Of a stretch of 6,113 nt of DNA, positions 1 to 5,379 are shown piece after piece. The translations under genes and the position numbers were made by a program. A model generated the notes under the pieces. The model worked only from the letters and a program-made list of their open reading frames with translations, was not told where the DNA came from and made no database searches. The stretch spans positions 1-6,113 of the forward strand of contig JALOAD010000098.1 in NCBI GenBank assembly GCA_023228995.1, read 5' to 3'. This stretch comes from Candidatus Muiribacterium halophilum (GTDB taxonomy: Bacteria > Muiribacteriota > Muiribacteriia > Muiribacteriales > Muiribacteriaceae). Every line of letters starts with the position of its first letter. Position 1 is the first letter of the stretch.

Positions 1-861
1 TGTAGTAGTAATCAATTAACATCCTTAGAGGGTAGTCCTCAGAGTGTAGGTGGGGATTTTTCTTGTCATAGATGTCAATTAATCACCTTAGAGGGTGCTC
101 CACATACTATAGGTGGGGATTTTGATTGTGGTTATAACCAATTAACATCCTTAGAGGGTGCTCCTCAACGAGCAGGTGGGTATTTTTATTGTAATAATAA
201 TAAATTAATATCCTTAGAGGGTAGTCCTCAAAGTATAGGTGGTAATTTTTTTTGTTATGTTAATCAATTAACTTCTTTGGTGGGTAGTCCTCAAAGTATA
301 GGTGGTAATTTTTATTGTAGTAGTAATCAATTAACAACCTTAGAAGGTGCTCCTCAAAATGTAGGTGGTTTTTTTGATTGTAGAGATAATAAATTAACTT
401 CTTTGGTGGGTTGTCCTCAAAGTATAGGTGGTTTTTTTGATTGTAGAAATAATAAATTAACTTCTTTGGTGGGTTGTCTACAAAGAGTAGGTGGAGATTT
501 TTCTTGTAGTGACAATCAGTTAACAACCTTAGATGGTAGTCCTAAAAGAGTAGGTGGTATATTTTGGTGTGATTCTAATAATCTTAAAAATATTGATTAT
601 TTACCAAAATATTATAAAGAATTATTTATACTGAATAATCCAATTATTAAAATAATAAATTTATTTACATCATCTAATGAACGTGGAAGGATATCTAATA
701 GAGAATATAAAGATTTAATTATGGATTTTATAGATAGAGAAATTATCCAACAAGATAAATTATTGGTAAATAGATTAGTAGAATTTTTAGATGATATAGG
801 AAAACCAAAATCTAAAGAAGAACTCATAGAGTTATTAAAAAAAGATTATGAAATACGATGA
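1..861 (+). CDS. LRR-repeat protein, array copy 1 (5' end outside window)
   Basis: The frame is open from base 1 to the TGA at 859-861, giving 286 visible codons. The window opens inside a repeat (C-S-S-N-Q) and stays in register, so the real start lies upstream. The internal TTG at 277 falls mid-repeat and is not a credible start. Nine full 21-residue LRR units (visible residues 6-194) are followed by the C-terminal cap LKNIDYLPKYYKELFI with N-N-P-I (195-222), then a charged, probably helical tail ending Y-E-I-R (223-286). Unit 1 has the unusual CHRC in place of the usual C-x-x-N. Units 6 and 7 look like a recent tandem duplication. Unit 8 has Leu instead of Pro at repeat position 8. The tail reads NERGRISNREYKD where siblings have NEYGRISNREDKD. 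The function is unknown. An LRR fold implies protein or ligand binding, and no catalytic motif, signal peptide or membrane segment is visible. Confidence 0.93.
   Translation, partial: CSSNQLTSLEGSPQSVGGDFSCHRCQLITLEGAPHTIGGDFDCGYNQLTSLEGAPQRAGGYFYCNNNKLISLEGSPQSIGGNFFCYVNQLTSLVGSPQSIGGNFYCSSNQLTTLEGAPQNVGGFFDCRDNKLTSLVGCPQSIGGFFDCRNNKLTSLVGCLQRVGGDFSCSDNQLTTLDGSPKRVGGIFWCDSNNLKNIDYLPKYYKELFILNNPIIKIINLFTSSNERGRISNREYKDLIMDFIDREIIQQDKLLVNRLVEFLDDIGKPKSKEELIELLKKDYEIR
16..582 (+). repeat. Nine 63-bp LRR-coding repeats (copy 1)
   Basis: There are nine in-frame 63-bp units, with part of another at bases 1-15. The unit starting at 79 reads LITLEGAPHTIGG. Relative to copies 2 and 5, one extra 63-bp unit lies at 130-192. 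The segments 364-426 and 427-489 are a near-exact adjacent duplication. Reading register is kept throughout. Confidence 0.95.
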
Positions 862-1973
862 AATATATAAAAACATTTAATGAATCTACAAACATATCAG
901 AAATTGAAGCTATTTGTAACGAATATAATATAAAAAACTTCATAATTAATGAAGATGATTCTATTGATGTAGATGGTAATGTTGATTTGTTTAGTAAAGG
1001 ATTAAAAGTATTACCTTTGAAATTTAGAAAGGTCAGTGGGAATTTTAAATGTAGTTTTAATAAACTAACATCATTAAAAGGTAGTCCTCAAAATGTAGGT
1101 GGGGATTTTGAATGTAATAGTAATCAATTAACATCCTTAGAGGGTGCTCCTAAAAATGTAGGTGGGGATTTTGATTGTAGTTTTAATCAATTAACATCCT
1201 TAGAGGGTAGTCCTCAGAGTGTAGGTGGGGATTTTTCTTGTCATAGATGTCAATTAATCACCTTAGAGGGTGCTCCACATACTATAGGTGGGGATTTTGA
1301 TTGTAATAATAATAAATTAATATCCTTAGAGGGCAGTCCTCAAAGAGTAGGTGGTAATTTTTTTTGTTATGTTAATCAATTAACTTCTTTGGTGGGTAGT
1401 CCTCAAAGTATAGGTGGTAATTTTTCTTGTGGTGATAATCAATTAACAACCTTAGATGGTTGTCCTCAAAGTGTAGGTGGGGGGGTTTATTGTATTTTTA
1501 ATCATTTAACATCTTTAGAGGGTGGTCCTCAAAATATAGGTGGGAATTTTGAATGTAGTAGTAATCAATTAACTTCTTTGGTGGGTAGTCCTCAAAGAGT
1601 AGGTGGTGATTTTTCTTGTAGTGGCAATCAGTTAATAACCTTAGATGGTGCTCCTAAAAGAGTAGGTGGTATATTTTGGTGTGATTCTAATAATCTTAAA
1701 AATATATATTATTTACCAAAATATTATAAAGAATTATTTATACCGAATAATCCAATTACTAAAATAATAAATTTATTTACATCATCTAATGAATATGGAA
1801 GGATATCTAATAGAGAAGATAAAGATTTAATTATGGATTTTATAGATAGAGAAATGATACAACAAGATATACTATTAGTTAATAGATTAGTAGAATTCTT
1901 AGATGATATAGATAAACCAAAAACCAGAGAAGAACTCATAGAGTTATTAAAAAATAATTATGAAATAAGATGA
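858..1973 (+). CDS. LRR-repeat protein, array copy 2 (10 core repeats, longest complete copy)
   Basis: This 371-residue protein starts at the ATG inside the ATGA that ends copy 1. An in-frame TGA at 849-851 blocks any earlier start, so the start is well fixed. Residues 1-48 form the N-terminal module (MKYIKTFNES start, then SEIEAIC and SIDVDGNVDL). Residues 49-69 are the degenerate cap repeat with VLPLKF. Residues 70-279 are ten 21-residue LRR units, 280-307 the C-terminal cap and 308-371 the tail (ISNREDKDLIMDFIDRE, then EMIQQDILL). Units 3-8 match units 2-7 of copy 5, partly at near-perfect nucleotide identity. Unit 3 carries CHRC. Unit 7 is atypical (GGGV instead of GG-x-F) because of a seven-G run. 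The protein is probably soluble and translated by coupling with its neighbours. A binding role is inferred from the fold alone; the ligand is unknown. Confidence 0.95.
   Translation: MKYIKTFNESTNISEIEAICNEYNIKNFIINEDDSIDVDGNVDLFSKGLKVLPLKFRKVSGNFKCSFNKLTSLKGSPQNVGGDFECNSNQLTSLEGAPKNVGGDFDCSFNQLTSLEGSPQSVGGDFSCHRCQLITLEGAPHTIGGDFDCNNNKLISLEGSPQRVGGNFFCYVNQLTSLVGSPQSIGGNFSCGDNQLTTLDGCPQSVGGGVYCIFNHLTSLEGGPQNIGGNFECSSNQLTSLVGSPQRVGGDFSCSGNQLITLDGAPKRVGGIFWCDSNNLKNIYYLPKYYKELFIPNNPITKIINLFTSSNEYGRISNREDKDLIMDFIDREMIQQDILLVNRLVEFLDDIDKPKTREELIELLKNNYEIR
1065..1694 (+). repeat. Ten 63-bp LRR-coding repeats (copy 2)
   Basis: Ten in-frame units code for residues 70-279. F15 and C17 of the repeat are kept in nine and ten units respectively. 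Unit 3 replaces the ladder Asn with Cys, and unit 7 replaces Phe with Val next to a seven-G run. The last unit has the IFWCDSNN signature shared with copies 1 and 3. Confidence 0.95.
1222..1416 (+). repeat. 195-bp block shared with 3865-4059
   Basis: Compared by eye, this block matches 3865-4059 with a single difference (T at 1355, G at 3998). It includes the CHRC unit and a shared synonymous-looking variant in the codon pair ggc-agt. Its first 83 bases are also identical to copy 1 (47-129), as part of a 120-bp match between 10-129 and 1185-1304. Confidence 0.92.
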
Positions 1974-2833
1974 AATACTTAAAAATGTTTAATGAAAATA
2001 TAAATAGATCTGAAATTGATTCTATTTGTAAAAAACATAATATAACTAATTATACTATAAATGACGATGGTTCTATTGATGTAAATGGAAATGTTTATTT
2101 AAGTGATATAAATTTAATTGTATTACCTTTGAAATTTAGAAAGGTTAGTGGTGATTTCCATTGTGGTTATAATAATTTAACATCCTTAGAGGGTACTCCT
2201 AAAAGTGTAGGTGGGGATTTTTATTGTAAATATAATAAATTAACATCCTTAGATGGTGGTCCTCAAAGTGTAGGTGGTAATTTTTCTTGTAGTTATAATC
2301 AATTAACTTCTTTGGTGGGTTGTCCTCAATATATAGGTGGTAATTTTTATTGTGCTATTAATCAATTAACTTCTTTGGTGGGTTGTCCTCAAAATATAGG
2401 TGGGGGTTTTTATTGTAGTAGTAATCAATTAACAACCTTAGAAGGTGTTCCACAAAGAGTTGGTGGGAATTTTTCTTGTAGTGGCAATCAGTTAACAACC
2501 TTAGATGGTGCTCCTAAAAGAGTAGGTGGTATATTTTGGTGTGATTCTAATAATCTTAAAAATATAGATTATTTACCTAAATATTATAAAGTATTAGATA
2601 TATCTAATAATCCAATTTCTAAAATAATAGATTTATTTACTAAACAGGAAGAATATGGTCGTATATCTAATAGAGAAGATAAAGAATTAATTATGGATTT
2701 TATAGATAGAGAAATTATACAACAAGATAAATTATTAGTAAATAGATTAATAGAATTCTTACATGATGTAGGAAACCCAAAATCTAAAGAAGAACTCATT
2801 GAGTTATTAAAAAATGATTATGAAATACGATGA
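1970..2833 (+). CDS. LRR-repeat protein, array copy 3 (6 core repeats)
   Basis: This 287-residue protein has an ATG that overlaps the TGA of copy 2. An in-frame TGA at 1961-1963 fixes the start. The N-terminal module (1-48) is the second subtype, beginning MKYLKMFNENINRSEID and continuing ITNYTIN. It also has VNGNVYL where siblings have V-D/E-G-N/D-V-D-L. The cap repeat is 49-69, six core LRR units span 70-195, the C-terminal cap is 196-223 (LPKYYKVLDISNNPI) and the tail is 224-287. The tail starts FTKQEE and has the EIIQQDKLL variant plus LHDVGNPK, which is shared only with copy 4. Units 3 and 4 both begin LTSLVGCPQ and look like a local duplication. Unit 4 has Gly at repeat position 14. The shared LHDVGNPK shows that copies 3 and 4 have related 3' ends although their repeat blocks differ. 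The function is unknown. Confidence 0.95.
   Translation: MKYLKMFNENINRSEIDSICKKHNITNYTINDDGSIDVNGNVYLSDINLIVLPLKFRKVSGDFHCGYNNLTSLEGTPKSVGGDFYCKYNKLTSLDGGPQSVGGNFSCSYNQLTSLVGCPQYIGGNFYCAINQLTSLVGCPQNIGGGFYCSSNQLTTLEGVPQRVGGNFSCSGNQLTTLDGAPKRVGGIFWCDSNNLKNIDYLPKYYKVLDISNNPISKIIDLFTKQEEYGRISNREDKELIMDFIDREIIQQDKLLVNRLIEFLHDVGNPKSKEELIELLKNDYEIR
2177..2554 (+). repeat. Six 63-bp LRR-coding repeats (copy 3)
   Basis: Six in-frame units code for residues 70-195. Units 3 and 4 share most bases of their LTSLVGCPQ halves. The last two units match the last two of copy 2 closely: C-S-G-N-Q, then GAPKRVGGIFWC. Confidence 0.95.
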
Positions 2834-3567
2834 AATATATAAAAATGTTTAATGAAAATATAAATAGATCTGAAATTGATGCTATTTGTGAAAAATATTA
2901 TATAAAAAACTACATAATTAATGACGAAGGTTCTATTGATGTAGATGGAAATGTTGATTTGTATGATAAAAAATTAAAAGTATTACCTTTGAAATTCAGA
3001 AAGGTTAGTGGTGATTTCCGTTGTGGTCATAATAAACTAACATCATTAAAGGGTAGTCCTCAGAGTGTAGGTGGGGATTTTGATTGTAGTGGTAATCAGT
3101 TAACAACCTTAGATGGTTGTCCTCAATGTGTAGGTGAGAATTTTGATTGTAGTTTTAATCAATTAACTTCTTTGGTGGGTTGTCTACAAAGAGTAGGTGG
3201 AGATTTTTCTTGTAGCTATAATCAGTTAACAACCTTAGATGGTAGTCCTAAAAGAGTGGGTGGTATATTTTGGTGTTATTCTAATAAACTTAAAAATATA
3301 GATTATTTACCTAAAACTTACAAGAAATTAGCTATTAACGGAAATCCAATTTCTAAAATAATAAAGTTATTTACAACATCTAATGATTATGGAAGGATAT
3401 CTAATAGAGAAGATAAAGATTTAATTATGGATTTTATAGATAGAGAAATGATACAACAAGATATACTATTAGTAAATAGATTAATAGAATTCTTACATGA
3501 TGTAGGAAACCCAAAATCTAAAGAAGAACTCATAGAGTTATTAAAAAAAGATTATGAAATACTATGA
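2830..3567 (+). CDS. LRR-repeat protein, array copy 4 (4 core repeats, minimal size)
   Basis: This 245-residue protein has the minimum repeat number seen here. Its ATG overlaps the stop of copy 3 by four bases. The N-terminal module combines the MKYIKMFNENINRSEID start (second subtype) with the IKNYIIN variant otherwise seen in first-subtype copies 2 and 7, so the module is mosaic. Residues 49-69 are the cap repeat, 70-153 four LRR units, 154-181 the C-terminal cap (LPKTYKKLAI, NGNPI) and 182-245 the tail, with EMIQQDILL and LHDVGNPK. Unit 2 has an extra Cys and a Glu replacing a scaffold Gly (CVGEN). Units 3 and 4 closely match the last two units of copy 1, including the rare Pro-to-Leu change (GCLQRV). 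It alone ends in Y-E-I-L rather than -I-R. The function is unknown beyond a probable binding scaffold. Confidence 0.95.
   Translation: MKYIKMFNENINRSEIDAICEKYYIKNYIINDEGSIDVDGNVDLYDKKLKVLPLKFRKVSGDFRCGHNKLTSLKGSPQSVGGDFDCSGNQLTTLDGCPQCVGENFDCSFNQLTSLVGCLQRVGGDFSCSYNQLTTLDGSPKRVGGIFWCYSNKLKNIDYLPKTYKKLAINGNPISKIIKLFTTSNDYGRISNREDKDLIMDFIDREMIQQDILLVNRLIEFLHDVGNPKSKEELIELLKKDYEIL
3037..3288 (+). repeat. Four 63-bp LRR-coding repeats (copy 4)
   Basis: Four in-frame units code for residues 70-153. The final two resemble those ending copy 1, sharing the rare GCLQRVGG sequence and the following SPKRVGGIFWC unit. Confidence 0.95.
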
Positions 3568-4616
3568 AATATATAAAAACATTTAATGAATCTACAAACA
3601 TATCAGAAATTGAAGCTATTTGTGAAAAATATAATATAACTAATTATACTATAAATGAAGATGGTTCTATTGATGTAGAAGGTGATGTTGACTTAAGTGG
3701 AAATAATTTAAGAGTGTTACCATTAAAATTTAGAAAGGTCAGTGGGAATTTTAAATGTAGTTTTAATAATTTAACATCCTTAGAGGGTAGTCCTCAGAGT
3801 GTAGGTGGTTTTTTTGATTGTGGTCATAATCAATTAACATCCTTAGAGGGTGCTCCTCAAAGTATAGGTGGGGATTTTTCTTGTCATAGATGTCAATTAA
3901 TCACCTTAGAGGGTGCTCCACATACTATAGGTGGGGATTTTGATTGTAATAATAATAAATTAATATCCTTAGAGGGCAGTCCTCAAAGAGTAGGTGGGAA
4001 TTTTTTTTGTTATGTTAATCAATTAACTTCTTTGGTGGGTAGTCCTCAAAGTATAGGTGTGAATTTCCATTGTAGTCATAATCAATTAACTTCTTTGGTT
4101 GGTTGTCCTCAAAGTGTAGGTGGGGGGGTTTATTGTATTTCTAATCATTTAACATCTTTAGAGGGTGGTCCTCAAAATATAGGTGGTTTTTTTGATTGTA
4201 GTAGTAATCAATTAACAACCTTAGAAGGTGCTCCACAAAGAGTAGGTGGTTTTTTTGATTGTAGTGGTAATCAGTTAACAAGTTTAGAAGGTGCTCCTAA
4301 AAGAGTTTATTGTGATTTTTTTTGTAGAAATAATAAACTTAAAAATATAGATTATTTACCTAAAACTCATAAGAAATTAGATATTAATGGAAATCCAATT
4401 TCTAAAATAATAAAGTTATTTACAACATCTAATGAATATGGATGGATATCTAATAGAGAAGATAAAGATTTAATTATGGATTTTATAGATAGAGAAATTA
4501 TCCAACAAGATAAATTATTAGTAAATAGATTAATAGAATTCTTAGATGATATAGGAAACCCAAAATCCAGAGAAGAACTCATAGAGTTATTAAAAAATAA
4601 TTATACAATACGATGA
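3564..4616 (+). CDS. LRR-repeat protein, array copy 5 (9 core repeats)
   Basis: This 350-residue protein has an ATG overlapping the TGA of copy 4. The N-terminal module begins MKYIKTFNESTNISEIEAIC as in copy 2, then switches to ITNYTIN as in copies 3 and 6, with VEGDVDLSGNNLRVLP. The cap repeat is 49-69, nine LRR units span 70-258, the C-terminal cap is 259-286 and the tail 287-350, ending Y-T-I-R. Units 2-7 correspond to units 3-8 of copy 2, including CHRC, the CYVNQ unit and the seven-G GGGV unit. The final unit (238-258) is aberrant: the usual Gly-Gly is Tyr-Cys (RVYCDFFC), and it lacks the IFWC signature of the last unit in copies 1-4. Tail position GWISN has Trp where others have Arg, Met or Leu. 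It is probably co-translated with its neighbours; the function is unknown. Confidence 0.95.
   Translation: MKYIKTFNESTNISEIEAICEKYNITNYTINEDGSIDVEGDVDLSGNNLRVLPLKFRKVSGNFKCSFNNLTSLEGSPQSVGGFFDCGHNQLTSLEGAPQSIGGDFSCHRCQLITLEGAPHTIGGDFDCNNNKLISLEGSPQRVGGNFFCYVNQLTSLVGSPQSIGVNFHCSHNQLTSLVGCPQSVGGGVYCISNHLTSLEGGPQNIGGFFDCSSNQLTTLEGAPQRVGGFFDCSGNQLTSLEGAPKRVYCDFFCRNNKLKNIDYLPKTHKKLDINGNPISKIIKLFTTSNEYGWISNREDKDLIMDFIDREIIQQDKLLVNRLIEFLDDIGNPKSREELIELLKNNYTIR
3771..4337 (+). repeat. Nine 63-bp LRR-coding repeats (copy 5)
   Basis: Nine in-frame units code for residues 70-258. Units 2-7 are collinear with units 3-8 of copy 2 at a constant offset of 2643 bp. The last unit is divergent, with Tyr-Cys at 4308-4313 in place of the conserved Gly-Gly. 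Confidence 0.95.
3865..4059 (+). repeat. 195-bp block shared with 1222-1416
   Basis: This is the copy 5 partner of the block in copy 2, at an offset of 2643 bp. Flanking sequence diverges on both sides, while similarity resumes downstream in the seven-G unit. Confidence 0.92.
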
Positions 4617-5353
4617 AATACTTAAAAAAATTTAATGAAAATATAAATAGATCTGAAATTGATGCTATTTGTGGAAAATATAATATAACTAATTATACTA
4701 TAAATGATGATGGTTCTATTGATGTAGATGGAAATGTTGATTTAAGTCATGAAAAATTAAAAGTATTACCTTTGAAATTTAGAAAGGTTAGTGGGAATTT
4801 TGAGTGTAGTTTTAATAAACTAACATCATTAAAAGGTAGTCCTCAAACAGTAGGTGGGTATTTTTATTGTAGAGATAATCAATTAACCTCCTTAGAGGGT
4901 GCTCCTCAAAGTATAAGTGGTTATTTTGATTGTAATAGTAATCAATTAACAACCTTAGAAGGTGCTCCACAAAGAATTGGTGGGAATTTTAATTGTAGTA
5001 GTAATCAATTAACATCCTTAGAGGGTGTTCCTCAAAGAGTGGGAAAAATTTTTTCTTGTATAAATAATAATCTTAAAAATATTGATTATTTACCAAAATA
5101 TTATAAAGAATTATTTATAGGAGATAATCCAATTTATAAAATAATAAATTTATTTACAACATCTAATGAATATGGAATGATATATGATAATAGAGAAAAT
5201 AAAGATTTAATTATGGATTTTATAGATGCAGAAATTATACAACAAGATAAATTATTAGTAAATAGATTAGTAGAATTTTTAGATGATATAGGAAAACCAA
5301 AATCCAGAGAAGAACTCATAGAGTTATTAAAAAATAATTATACAATACGATGA
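4613..5353 (+). CDS. LRR-repeat protein, array copy 6 (4 core repeats, one extra tail residue)
   Basis: This 246-residue protein has an ATG overlapping the stop of copy 5. An in-frame TAA a few codons upstream excludes an earlier start. The N-terminal module (1-48) is second subtype (MKYLKKFNENINRSEID, ITNYTIN) and ends VDLSHEKLKVLP, a stretch shared at nucleotide level with copy 7. The cap repeat is 49-69, four LRR units span 70-153, the C-terminal cap is 154-181 (LPKYYKELFIGDNPI) and the tail 182-246. The one-residue excess over the 245-residue copies lies in the tail, which reads GMIYDNREN where others have G-x-ISNRED; Ser is replaced by Tyr-Asp at 5183-5188. It also has D-A-E where all other copies have D-R-E. 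Unit 2 has Ser for a scaffold Gly (SISGYF), and unit 4 reads VGKIFSC, so both conserved glycine positions are relaxed here. The function is unknown. Confidence 0.95.
   Translation: MKYLKKFNENINRSEIDAICGKYNITNYTINDDGSIDVDGNVDLSHEKLKVLPLKFRKVSGNFECSFNKLTSLKGSPQTVGGYFYCRDNQLTSLEGAPQSISGYFDCNSNQLTTLEGAPQRIGGNFNCSSNQLTSLEGVPQRVGKIFSCINNNLKNIDYLPKYYKELFIGDNPIYKIINLFTTSNEYGMIYDNRENKDLIMDFIDAEIIQQDKLLVNRLVEFLDDIGKPKSREELIELLKNNYTIR
4820..5071 (+). repeat. Four 63-bp LRR-coding repeats (copy 6)
   Basis: Four in-frame units code for residues 70-153. The last unit lacks the IFWC signature and reads VGKIFSCINNN. No unit has the LTSLVG variant that is common in copies 1-5. Confidence 0.95.
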
Positions 5354-5379
5354 AATATATAAGGACATTTAATGAATCT
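5279..5379 (+). repeat. 101-bp identical junction repeat (left copy)
   Basis: This block spans the end of copy 6 and the start of copy 7. It is identical to 6013-6113 at an offset of 734 bp. The first mismatch to the left is T5278 against C6012; the right limit is the window edge. Confidence 0.93.

Noticed and set aside
260-526. Minus-strand ORFs over the repeats (also 5525-5752) with a 21-residue His/Tyr-rich period
   Set aside because: The period is the reflection of the sense 63-bp repeat. Nothing suggests expression.
612-827. Minus-strand ORFs of about 61-71 residues opposite each gene's tail (also near 1724, 2584, 4367, 5134, 5838)
   Set aside because: They recur only because the sense-strand tail is conserved. 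Their proteins are Ser/Ile/Asn-rich mirror translations with no start signals or independent conservation.
277-861. A gene starting at the TTG at 277
   Set aside because: The same frame is open to base 1 with repeats in perfect register, so 277 is an internal Leu codon of a gene that starts upstream of the window.
837-861. Programmed -1 frameshifting at the A7 run (A-AAA-AAA) near the end of copy 1, which would fuse it to copy 2 in the -1 frame
   Set aside because: The -1 frame meets a TGA at 849-851 before the next ATG. Copies ending in aaaaaataa likewise meet a TAA, so no fusion protein can form.
858-890. Signal peptide or lipoprotein signal at the N-termini
   Set aside because: After M-K-Y the sequence is short, polar and acidic (FNES or FNEN), with no hydrophobic core or lipobox.
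1065-1694. CRISPR-like regular repeats
   Set aside because: The period is a 63-bp contiguous coding unit with open reading frame and no constant-repeat/variable-spacer alternation.
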